Shown here one piece after another: positions 46,278 through 55,275 of a stretch of DNA of 64,000 nucleotides. Source of the DNA: Centrapalus pauciflorus (Eukaryota; Streptophyta; Magnoliopsida; Asterales; Asteraceae); contig JAANYP010007127.1 of assembly GCA_020465985.1 (NCBI GenBank), forward strand, positions 186,001-250,000, given 5' to 3'. Under the pieces are notes generated by a model. It was not told the origin of the DNA and did no database searches. It saw only the letters and a program-made list of their open reading frames with translations. The first letter of the stretch is position 1. Every line of letters begins with the position of its first letter. The position numbers were made by a program, and so were the translations under genes.

Positions 46278-49200
46278 TTACTCTGGGTTGCGCATTCCAT
46301 TAAGTTGAATTAAATACTCAAAACGTGACTTATCAAACGCTTTGGTAAATAAATCAGCATTATTATCTTCAGTTGCCACCTTTACCAGTTTGATCAAATT
46401 CTTTTCAGCACAATCACGAATAAAATGATGCCTTATGTCAATGTGATTTGTTTTACTGTGTTTAACTGGATTATTTGTTATCGCAATAGTAGATTGATTG
46501 TCTATCCTAATTGGAGTTTGAGTATAAGCCAAACCGTAATCCCGCAATTGTTGTTGTATCCACAGAACCTGTGAGCAGCAACTACCAGCAGCAACATACT
46601 CGGCCTCGCACGTTGACACGACTACCGATGTTTGTTTCTTGCATTGCCAGGACACCAATCTCCCTCCTAGGAACTGACAACCTCCAGTTGTTGATTTGCG
46701 CGTCAAGCTGCATCCTCCGTAGTCAGAATCTGTGAACGCCTCCAACTCTAGATCTCCCTCCGCGTGATACCAAAGTCCCAGCTTCGGTTTCGACTTGAGG
46801 TATCGTAGAATCCGCTTCACAGCTTTCATATGCATCTCCTTCGGATTCGCTTGAAACCTAGCACAAATACACACAGCAAACATTATGTCAGGTCTTGAAG
46901 CAGTTAAATACATAAGTGACCCAATCATGGCCCGATATAAAGTCGGATCCACATCGGAATCACTTTCAGTACCCGCCCCGAGATTGTGATTCACTTGAAT
47001 CGGCGTGCTGAAGTGGGCAGTCAACTTAGTTCCTTCCATCCCGAAACGCTCCAATATGTCATAGACATACTTGGTCTGATGGATAAACATGCCTTCCTTC
47101 TTTTGGTCAACTTGTAACCCTAAAAAGAAATTCAACTCTCCCATAGCACTCATCTCGAACTTAGACTTCATAACCTTCTCGAAATCTTTGCACATCTGTT
47201 CGTCTGATGATCCAAAAATGATATCATCGATGTACACTTGTACCAAGATAAAGTGATCTCCCTTTCTCTTAACAAACAGAGTACTATCTATCCTACCCCT
47301 CTCAAAGCCATTTTCTAACAGATGGTTGGATAGAGTCTCATACCACGCCCTAGGTGCCTGATGTAATCCATAAAGAGCCTTATCTAAGCGATATACTCTA
47401 TCAGGATATTTAGGATCTGTAAACCCGGGCGGTTGTTCTACATACACTAACTCCTTCACTTTCCCATACAGGAAAGCACTCTTAACATCCAGTTGATATA
47501 CTTTAAAGCCTTTGAAGGAGGCAAAAGCTAAAAACAACCTAATTGCTTCTAACCTTGCTACTGGTGCAAACACTTCGTTGTAATCGATTCCCTCCTCTTG
47601 GTTGAAACCCTTTACAACTAATCTCGCCTTGTTGCGCGTGACAATCCCCCGATCGTCTCTCTTGCACTTAAAAACCCATTTGGTTCCTATTGCAATCTCC
47701 CCTCGAGGTAACGGAACTAACTCCCACACTTCTAGTTTCCTAAATTGTGAAAGTTCTTCCTGCATCGCTTCAACCCAGGAGTTGTCCTTAAGTGCCATTT
47801 GCACATTTTTGGGCTCTACTTGCGATATAAAACACGAATATAGACATGTGTGATATGCCTCGGAGTCGTTTATCATCGACAACAACACAGTGTTGTTATT
47901 TACACTACTCCGAGTCCTCACACCCTCGTTGGGATTTCCTATGATGTTATCTATTGGATGGTTCTTGTTAATCCTAGAGGTCTCTATTTCGTCTACCCTT
48001 AGATTATCTCCTAAGTTGGATCCTATTTCACCAAAAGGGGGAACAGGCTCAGCTTCCACATTTTCTTCCTCACGGACGTTTTCCTCAGAGGCAGAACTTG
48101 ATGCTTGAGTCTGATTCTCAGTATTAGGTGCCTCTTGATCAGCAACTTCTGGAGAACTATCTACAGTCGCAGTAGGCTCGGACGTAGATTCGAACGTGGT
48201 CCTCGGAAAAATATGGCCATCGTCATTTAGGTGCAACGTCGCCATGTCTTTTTCGATTGTACCTGCAGTATCATCCAAAGGAATGTTAAATGACTCAAAT
48301 AACTTATCATAGTCAAATATCCATTCCGGACCAGTTTGGGGTTCATGTGTATAACTTGTGACTTCAATGTTATACACAATCTCCACAGTACCAGTTGTTT
48401 TGTTAAACACCCGTTTGTTTGGTGAGTTTGGCACATAACCTAGGAAGTATCCTTCGTCAGCCTTTTCACCAAACTTCGGTTGATGTTTTGTTCTTAAAAG
48501 TGTGCATGGTACTCCAAACGGTTCGAATCCAGTTAAGTTAGGTGGCCTTTTATTCAAAATTTCATAACATGTTTTGTTCAATGATTTGACTGTAAGGACT
48601 CTATTTAAAATATGGCACGCGGTATTCACTGCCTCCCCCCAAAACATGGTAGGAAGCTTTGAATCCGAAAGCATAGTCCTTGCAGCCTCAATCAATGTTC
48701 TGTTTTTACGTTCGGCCACCCCATTCTGTTGAGGTTCATATGGTGCACTGAATTGATGCACTATGCCCTTTGATAGGCAATATACACCAATTACAGTGTT
48801 TTTGAATTCAGTTCCATTATCACTACGAATATATTTAACCCTAGTTCCGTATGAGTTCTCCACTTGGTCCAAGAACCCGATGAGCCTTGCAGCCGTCTCG
48901 TCCTTCGTACCTAAAAAGAAAACCCAAGAAAAACGTGAGTAATCGTCGGTGATAACTAAGCAGTACCAACTACCTCCAATACTCCTTTTGTTGATTGGGC
49001 CGAAAAGGTCCATGTGCAACAGATCGAATGTTGAGGCTCTTGGACTTGTGTGTCTTCTTGTGTTGTTTGCCCTTCATGCAAGGTAGACACTTATCCTCGA
49101 ACTGAAAACTTTTCATGGGCACACCCTGCACCAGTCCATGCTTCGTAATGTAATTCATCTTCCTCAGGTGCAGGTGAGCCATGCGTCTGTGCCACAGTAC

Positions 49201-49632
49201 GGATTCCGTCTCCGAAGCTTTGGATAGTAAGCAGATCGGACCCATCGAAGTATCTGGCTTGTTCATATCGAGCATGTACAAGTCATTCTTCCTTGGCGCC
49301 CGCATCAATATCCAATCTTCAGGTATTTTGAATCCAGGCTTTAGCACTAACGCCTCAGTGTCAGTAAATAACACTGAGTTCTTCTTATCACAGATTTGAG
49401 AGACACTAATGAGATTATGAACCAGTTTATCAACGTGATAAACTTGATCCAAAGTAATCGTCCCATTAGTGACTTCTCCAGTTCCAGTGATATTTCCACC
49501 CTTGTTACCCGCGAATGATACGAATCCCCTATTACCTCCCTTGAAGTCTGTGAGTAGACTTCTTTTCCCCGTCATGTGCCTGGAGCAACCACTGTCGACG
49601 AACCACTTGTTGTTTGGACCGGTAGTTATCTC
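46278..49632 (-). pseudogene. pol: E4 pol (PR-INT-RT-RNase H), single 14-bp deletion
   Basis: About 1123 codons if the gap is counted. Protease WFVDSGCSRHMTG at about residue 10; zinc region HRRMAHLH..CLPC (about 49100-49210); integrase core ITDDYSRFSWVFF, SDNGTEF and GVAERKNR; RT with VYQLDVKSAFLYG and YIDDIIFG (YVDD in E1 and E3); RNase H with SDYGGCS, CEAEYVAA and DNQSTIAI; tail MRNPE. Compared with E2 and E3, 14 bases are missing at about 49031-49039, between the zinc region and the integrase core, shifting the frame once. Everything else is open. It shares the gag frame after the TAA at 49654. Protease could be made, but integrase and RT could not without a frame change. Confidence 0.93.
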
Positions 49633-49659
49633 CTGCACATGAAAGAAAATAGGTTAGTT
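49633..49659 (-). promoter_or_regulatory. E4 gag stop and candidate 3' splice site at the gag-pol border
   Basis: Element orientation: AACTAAC containing the gag TAA, then a TTTTCTTT tract and ATGTGCAG, then GAG at 49632. In-frame reading from gag gives TAA followed by seven sense codons before GAG, and no ATG starts pol. Donor candidate TAAG|GTTAGT at 50977/50976, codon-aligned. Confidence 0.55.
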
Positions 49660-52530
49660 ATCATGGGGAACCCAAGCCATGACTGACTTGGTAATACCAT
49701 TCTCGTCCACATACGTGAATTCTTTCAAGTACCCATCTCGCCTTTCAGGTGACTTGGGCCTTTGAACTGAATTCTGTTGTGGTGCCGAGTGATTTAGATT
49801 CACTCTTTGCCTTTGAGTAGGCATTTGTTGTGGTGCTCTAGAATAAGTCTTATTATAATGCATTTCAGACTGTGATCCCTGAGCTCTTACCGGAACATAT
49901 TGTCTAACAGGAGTATGTGACCTAACTGGAGTGTGTGACCTGCTAGGTGTTGTGCTCCTATAGACTTGTTGGGGTGCTGACCTAGATTGATTAATGACAC
50001 GATTCGGTGAATTTGTCCTAACCACTTCTTTTGGTCCAACCTTAACCGGTGTTTGTTTCACAACAAGTTTTGGTGCGGCCTGCACAGTTTTCTCGGTAGG
50101 TTGAGAACTACTGCTGCTTGCCACAGTTGGTGAGGGCTTAACAGGTGTTGGGTTCACTGTCTTAGGGGTAACATCTGCTTTCCTATTTGGACAGTGAGAA
50201 GCAACATGCCCTTTCTCGTGACATCTAAAGCAAGACATCTTATCCATGGACTTTTTGGTTGGTCCCTTAGATCTAGGTGTCTCACTAGTGTCTACTTCCT
50301 TTGGTACATCTACAGTGTCTGTCTCTTCGACCTGGTCAGCCCATGAAATCTTCTGTTTTCCTGCAGGTGTTTCACTGGAGGAAGACACAAATTTCACTTT
50401 CTTGACCTTGACGGTAGAGTCAGTCACCTTAGGTGTATTTTCAACTGTAGGCTCAGGTGTCGGTTCAGGTAGGTCCTCTAAGTCTACTGAGTTGTCAGTT
50501 TTCTCCTGAGGCTGAGGCACATAGTTTGCATTGAACGGTGGAGGAATCTCGTGAAAACCTAGACCTACAGGCTTCTTAGACTGTCTTTGGGCATCTAAGA
50601 CTTTCCCTAGGTTTAGGCTCGAATTCCTAAACTTTTCCAGCTTGCTATTTGCCTCTGCTACCTTAACCTTGGTCTCGGCTAGCTCTATGTCCTTATCTTT
50701 CAGACTTTTGGTCAAGGCTTCTACGTGCTCATACATAAGCTCTATCCTAACACACTGCTCACTCAGTTTGTCTTTTAGAACGATTACGTCTTGAGCATCA
50801 GCCTTAAGCTTTTCTTTTAAATCTTGTTTTATATCATTTAGGCTAGCATTTTCAATTTTTAAATTTTCATTTTGAGCAGCTATGGTCTTATGTGAGTCTA
50901 AGACTAGATTCAACCTATCGTTAGAACTAACACATAAAGCACATAATTCACGAAATAGAGAATAAGAAAGACTAACCTTAGAGTTATCAGATTCCACGTT
51001 GGCCATCTGAGCAGCAAACTCCAGCACGGTCTGATCATTCGCCTTCTCTACCCACTTCGGACTGTTTTCCCTTGTGGTCTGCTCATCTTCATCACAACCA
51101 TTCTCCGTAACTTCAGCCATGAAGGCTCTAGCATTGGACTCAGGATGTGAACTCCAGTCATAGGTACCATCTAGCTGTCTGTCAGACGTGACATTGGATA
51201 TTAGACCCGCTAGATTGGCTTGACCAGATGAAGAACTCGGAAGGTATCTCTGTTGGGACTGATTTTGGTACTGTCCTTGATGCTGATTCTGTCCTTGGTA
51301 TGTCTCTACCTTCGGTCTTTGACACTCCCTGGCGAAGTGTCCCAATCCCTGACAGTTGTAGCATTTGACTTTAGACTTATCAAATCCTATCCCTTTGTTG
51401 TTCATTTGCAGATTCCTCCCAGTTCGCTTAATGAATCTTTTTACCCTCTGGGTCACCATGGCCAGTTGCCACTTAAGATCCATTTCCTCTAAGTCATCAG
51501 AGTCGACCTGATCGTAATCTTCATCCCAAAGAGCCGGATCATTGATCTTCCCTTGAACACAATTTCCATAAGCTGCCACAAAGGAAGCAAGCAGATTTAA
51601 ATGTTCTTCTGCGGACTTTGCGCTCATGGGCATCTTCGAATAGCTCTGACTGGTCGATGCCTGTTGGACTTGAGGTTGCGGTTCTTCCGATCTTCCTAAC
51701 CCTAAGAACGCGCGATTCAGTGAGTCTTCGGACTCTGGTGGCGATGACGTTTCTCCGGTGAAAAACGCTGTAGCACTCTTCTGATCAGCTGTCACTGATG
51801 ATTTAGATGTCTTTCCAAAATACATCGCCGGATTTTGGACTTGCTCGTAATCAGTCTCAGCCTTTATCATCTCGAAGTGATATGCCCTCAACGTTCCCAC
51901 GATGTCATCCAGCGATTGAGCATAGTATTTGTCTTCATTAAGCTTAATCATTGCCACGTACATAGCCCATTTGGCTGGTAGGGCATCAAGAAGCTTGTTG
52001 TTCTTGTCACTGTCCGAGTACTCAATGCCATGACTTTCAAGCTCTGTTATCAGATGATAGAACCTTGTGATAATATCATCTAACTGTTCATCCTTAAGAG
52101 CCTTGAAAATCGCAAATTGTTGGGTCAACAGCTCTGTACGCTTTCTACGTACCCGTGGATTACCCTCACACCTTTTCTGGAGAGATTCCCAAAGTTCTTT
52201 CGACGTCCTTTGAGTCCGAAATGTGTGCAACATATCTTGAGGTAACGCCATACGGATAATGGAGAAAGCCTTGTTTTCAGCTTCAAATAGTTTCTTGTCA
52301 TCCTCTTTCATCATCTGGTATGACAGAACCTTTTGACGGCCTTCAACCTCAGATACTGGTGGAATGTACCCTTCATCTATGCACACCCACATGCGCATAT
52401 CGTTGAATCGTCCAAAATCCGTAAATCTGTCCTTCCACCAGTAATAATCCTCAACTTTCATCAGCTTTGGCGGTGCATTTGCCTTCCCAACTTCGTGATC
52501 CATCTCAAGGAATTTCTGAAGGTTTGACAT
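49654..52530 (-). CDS. gag: E4 Gag polyprotein, intact
   Basis: 958 codons, uninterrupted; start MSNLQKFLEMDHEV at 52530 as in E3. A UBN2-type capsid core spans residues about 1-250 (WWKDRF, WESLQKRCEGNPRV, FYHLITELESHGIEY). Knuckle 1 is CYNCQGLGHFAREC (residues about 389-402), a Leu/Lys/Glu-rich coiled coil covers about 540-650, and knuckle 2 is CFRCHEKGHVASHC (about 765-778). A basic Ser/Pro/Arg tail with SHTPVR repeats ends in a conserved DGYLKEFTYVDENGITK-like segment and VPHDN. Gag would bind the element RNA and form virus-like particles in the cytoplasm. Two knuckles in one copia Gag separated by a coiled coil, and nearly 1000 residues, make it long for the superfamily. The terminal TAA is conserved in E1-E5. 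Confidence 0.95.
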   Translation of the reverse strand: MSNLQKFLEMDHEVGKANAPPKLMKVEDYYWWKDRFTDFGRFNDMRMWVCIDEGYIPPVSEVEGRQKVLSYQMMKEDDKKLFEAENKAFSIIRMALPQDMLHTFRTQRTSKELWESLQKRCEGNPRVRRKRTELLTQQFAIFKALKDEQLDDIITRFYHLITELESHGIEYSDSDKNNKLLDALPAKWAMYVAMIKLNEDKYYAQSLDDIVGTLRAYHFEMIKAETDYEQVQNPAMYFGKTSKSSVTADQKSATAFFTGETSSPPESEDSLNRAFLGLGRSEEPQPQVQQASTSQSYSKMPMSAKSAEEHLNLLASFVAAYGNCVQGKINDPALWDEDYDQVDSDDLEEMDLKWQLAMVTQRVKRFIKRTGRNLQMNNKGIGFDKSKVKCYNCQGLGHFARECQRPKVETYQGQNQHQGQYQNQSQQRYLPSSSSGQANLAGLISNVTSDRQLDGTYDWSSHPESNARAFMAEVTENGCDEDEQTTRENSPKWVEKANDQTVLEFAAQMANVESDNSKVSLSYSLFRELCALCVSSNDRLNLVLDSHKTIAAQNENLKIENASLNDIKQDLKEKLKADAQDVIVLKDKLSEQCVRIELMYEHVEALTKSLKDKDIELAETKVKVAEANSKLEKFRNSSLNLGKVLDAQRQSKKPVGLGFHEIPPPFNANYVPQPQEKTDNSVDLEDLPEPTPEPTVENTPKVTDSTVKVKKVKFVSSSSETPAGKQKISWADQVEETDTVDVPKEVDTSETPRSKGPTKKSMDKMSCFRCHEKGHVASHCPNRKADVTPKTVNPTPVKPSPTVASSSSSQPTEKTVQAAPKLVVKQTPVKVGPKEVVRTNSPNRVINQSRSAPQQVYRSTTPSRSHTPVRSHTPVRQYVPVRAQGSQSEMHYNKTYSRAPQQMPTQRQRVNLNHSAPQQNSVQRPKSPERRDGYLKEFTYVDENGITKSVMAWVPHDN

Positions 52531-53194
52531 CTTTTCTGAAAGAATTTGAATTTGAACTTAATTAATTTAATTTGAAACTGATTTAGATTAACTTATTCGA
52601 ATCTAGATAGATTCGAAAATAATTAATATTAAATCTTTTGAGATTAAATTCGATTAAGTCTTAAAAGTCAATTAGATTCGAAATAATGTCAGATTCGAGG
52701 AACTCCTTAGATTCGAAGACCCTTAGAATCGAAGGCACGGTAGAGTCGAATGACAGCAGATTCGAAACACTAGATTCGAAATAATACTAGATTCGAAATA
52801 AACTCGACACTAATACTAGATTCGAGATCCTATTCGAATGAAGCAACAGATTCGAAACAAAGTAGAATCGAAACACTCTGAAATTGACTCGAAAGGAGTG
52901 TATTTTGGTTAGACTCGAAAATAAAGTAAAACCCTAATTACCCCTATAGATTCGAGCGCCGCAAACTCGAAAAACGGCTAACACTTTGATTTTTTGACGT
53001 TTTATAGATTAAATCACTATTTTTCAAATGAAAAATAATGATTTCGACCAAAAACGTGAAAAACGATAAAGTGTTTCCCGAATATGAATTTGCTAAGCTC
53101 AAAAACACGTTTTTGAGAGAAAAACCGTCCAACTAGCGTCAAGAAACCTAGAATGTATCTGATGAACACGAAGAACACCAAGAACACTCCGTAG
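52531..53194 (-). other. E4 5' leader
   Basis: 664 bp between the primer site and gag. Its gag-proximal half (about 52606-52880) is packed with AGATTCGAAA and TTCGAATCT motifs; the LTR-proximal half has fewer. No coding potential. Confidence 0.75.
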
Positions 53195-53206
53195 GCTCTG
53201 ATACCA
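53195..53206 (-). promoter_or_regulatory. E4 primer binding site (initiator tRNA-Met)
   Basis: Minus strand TGGTATCAGAGC, two bases after the 5' LTR end. Exact match to the common plant tRNA-iMet site. Confidence 0.92.
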
Positions 53207-53208
53207 CT

Positions 53209-53870
53209 TGTAAGGTCTACAACTGCAAGATCTATCTAGACGCGGATCCGTTAACGAGTGCGGAATCCTCGTTGACGGTCAGACGGACAACTCTCAACCA
53301 ACGGAAACACGGAGACTATTAGACGCTGAACGAACGACACACGAACGATCCTACGTACTAATTCTCTCCGAAACGGCACTCACCTAGCTGAAAAACTCGA
53401 GATCGCCTCTTGCTCAATTCCTCACGAATTCTGCAAAAAGTCTCTTAATCATTCGAGTCTATCCCTAATTATAGGCCCTGATTCGAGTCTGTTGTGGGCC
53501 AACCTCGAATCTGGCCTAAGGCCCATTCGAATCTGTCCATCTGACAGATTCGAATCTAGCCTATTCGAATCTAAGGACTCATTCGAATCTATCACAGATT
53601 CGAATGTATCCTTTTATGCAATTCGAATCTAGCCTTTGACATATATAACTAAGTGTTTGAAACTTATGTTTTAACTTATGCTTGAGTTAATCTTTGACCT
53701 TTATGTTTGAACTTCTTGTAATATGTTACATCAAGTTCAAAACACACAATCAATAACAGACAAACACATATTAAACATATATATCAAAATACTTGGTTAA
53801 TACTCAGAATATTACCTAAACCATAATGCAGATCGATTAGACTGCTATCGTCACACAGGGTGTACCAACA
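53209..53870 (-). repeat. E4 5' LTR
   Basis: 662 bp partner of 40278-40938. The single difference is an extra A in the AAGTTCAAAACACAC stretch near 53741. Would contain the promoter and the RNA start and end. Confidence 0.97.
53466..53474 (-). promoter_or_regulatory. Possible TATA box in the E4 5' LTR
   Basis: Minus strand CTATAATTA, followed by AGGG. A matching ATAATTARGG stretch occurs at the same place in the E1, E2 and E3 LTRs. Suggestive position and conservation only. Confidence 0.35.
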
Positions 53871-53875
53871 GCCAC

Positions 53876-54138
53876 AGAACGTCATGAAAAATTTAAACTG
53901 GTGGTATGTTGAGAGTGAAACGGGAGAAGCGGTGATGGAAGATTTTGAAGAAAAGGTGATTCTTAGAATCTATGATCCTCTTCACCTGGTAAACCTTTCT
54001 AGAGATGACCTTCAAATACTACATGCTCATAAGATTTCAAGTGACACTCATATGGATGGTGAGGCTAGAAAGTATGAGAATGTTGTTAAAGTGTGTGTTG
54101 AGAAGGGTCTGTATGCTGGCAGCAGTATGAATAAATAA
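53876..54138 (+). pseudogene. E3 ORF2, C-terminal end right of E4
   Basis: Continues the C-terminal domain: NLNWWYVESETGEAVMEDFE, then YDPLHLVNLSRDDL and the tail GLYAGSSMNK before TAA at 54138. Aligns with the last 90 or so residues of E2 and E4 ORF2; HDQPIFFHEGWR of E2 has diverged here. Skipping one duplication copy, the sequence joins 40277 without loss. Confidence 0.88.
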
Positions 54139-54185
54139 TAAACAAAGTACTTAATCAAATGTGTGAATTATTAGAAGCTATCGTC

Positions 54186-54194
54186 AAGGGGGAG
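54186..54194 (+). promoter_or_regulatory. E3 polypurine tract
   Basis: AAGGGGGAG two bases before the 3' LTR. Confidence 0.88.
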
Positions 54195-54196
54195 TC

Positions 54197-54853
54197 TGTT
54201 GGTACACCCTGTGTGACGATAGCAGTCTAAGTGATCCAACATTGTGGTTTTAGCAAGTGTTTGATATATATGTTTATATATGTTTGATAATTATTATTGT
54301 TTGTATGTTTGAACATAATGTAACGTTTTACAAGAAGTTCAAACATGAAGATCAAAGATAAAATCAATCATAAGGTAAAAACATAAGTTTCAATACTTAG
54401 TTAATTATGTGAAAAGGTAAATTCGAAATCTCTAAGGACTAGGATTCGAATCTAGTTAGATTCGAATGAGTCACTTAGGCAGATTCGAATGTGCCCACTT
54501 AGGCAGATTCGAGAGTGTCAGATGGGGCAAACTCGAATGGGCCTTGGGCCTGATTCGAGTTTGGCCCATGACAGACTCGAATTAGCCTCTATAATTAGGG
54601 ATAGACTCGAAATATTATCAGACTTTTTGCAGAATTCGAGAGTGATTAAGCATTAAGCGATTTCGAGTTTTTCATCAGTGTTAGTGTCGTTTCAGAGAGA
54701 ATCTTCTAGTAGGTGCGTTCTTGTGTAGTTCGTGCAGGTCGTTGATAGTCTCCGTGTTTCTGGTGAGTGTTGTTACCGTCTACGCGTTAACGAGGATTCC
54801 GCACTCGTTGACGGTTCCGCGTCTAGATAGATCTGTGTTAGGTAGACCTTACA
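54197..54853 (+). repeat. E3 3' LTR
   Basis: 657 bp from TGTTGGTACACC to ACCTTACA. Same ends and general sequence as the E4 LTR, with many substitutions. CTATAATTA at 54589-54597. Numerous AGATTCGAAT motifs (54420-54620). Confidence 0.92.
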
Positions 54854-55254
54854 TGACACTAGTGAGACACCTAAATCAAAGGATACTTATAAGAATTCGA
54901 TTGATAAGATATTATGCTTAAGATGTCATGAGAAAGGACATGTTGCGTCTAGTTGTCCTTATAAGAAAGTAAGATCAACCAGCACTAAGACCAGTACCTA
55001 CAATTGCTAGCAGAGGAGTACCACACCTAGAAGGATTACACTCCAGTTAGCTCACGTACTCCTCAAAGATAACAGACACCAGGTAGAGCCCCGGGATATC
55101 AGAATGAAATGCATTATAATAGAAATTATTCTCGGGCTCAATCGCAAAACCCAAGTCACCTGAAAGGAGAGATGGGTATTTGAAGGAGTTCACGTATGTG
55201 GATGAGAATGATATTACCAAGTCAGTCATGGCTTGGGTTCCCCATGATAACTAA
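54854..55254 (+). pseudogene. gag: E5 gag, C-terminal fragment
   Basis: Starts at the DTSETPKSK-equivalent segment and holds knuckle 2 (CLRCHEKGHVASSC, about 54916-54957). The basic tail is shortened by deletions, and it ends in a KEFTYVDENDITK-like segment and VPHDN-TAA. The border acceptor here reads GTGAAG before GAG. Confidence 0.85.
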
Positions 55255-55275
55255 CTTATTTTCTTTCGTGTGAAG

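Larger units (their letters stand above)
40278..53870 (-). mobile_element. E4: complete, very young Ty1/copia (SIRE-like) element
   Basis: 13,593 bp on the minus strand with LTRs of 661 and 662 bp that I find identical except for one extra A in the 5' LTR. Perfect 5-bp duplication GCCAC. Internal order: primer site, leader, intact 958-codon gag, pol with one 14-bp deletion, spacer, ORF2 of about 1018 codons with a single internal stop, polypurine tract. Because LTRs are identical at insertion, this copy moved recently. Yet its pol is frameshifted, so either it was mobilised by proteins from another copy or the lesions came later. Confidence 0.97.
53871..54853 (+). mobile_element. E3: right part (ORF2 end and 3' LTR)
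   Basis: Begins with the second GCCAC duplication copy, continues ORF2 of E3 from the E4 insertion point, then the polypurine tract and 3' LTR ending at 54853. The next base starts E5 gag sequence cut mid-gene, so E3 was itself inserted into E5. Confidence 0.92.

Noticed and set aside
49654..49660. Gag-pol expression by tobamovirus-type stop readthrough
   Set aside because: The context after TAA is CCT or CTT, not the CAR-YYA type context, and the surrounding sequence fits a splice acceptor better. Readthrough by another route is not excluded.
40278..53870. ORF2 as an envelope glycoprotein, making the family a plant endogenous retrovirus
   Set aside because: No signal peptide, transmembrane segment or glycoprotein-like Cys pattern could be seen in any copy; position alone is not evidence.
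54854..55254. Tandem duplication of E3 gag after its LTR
   Set aside because: The fragment is more diverged from E3 gag than E3 is from E4, and it continues into its own pol and ORF2, so it is a separate older copy (E5).
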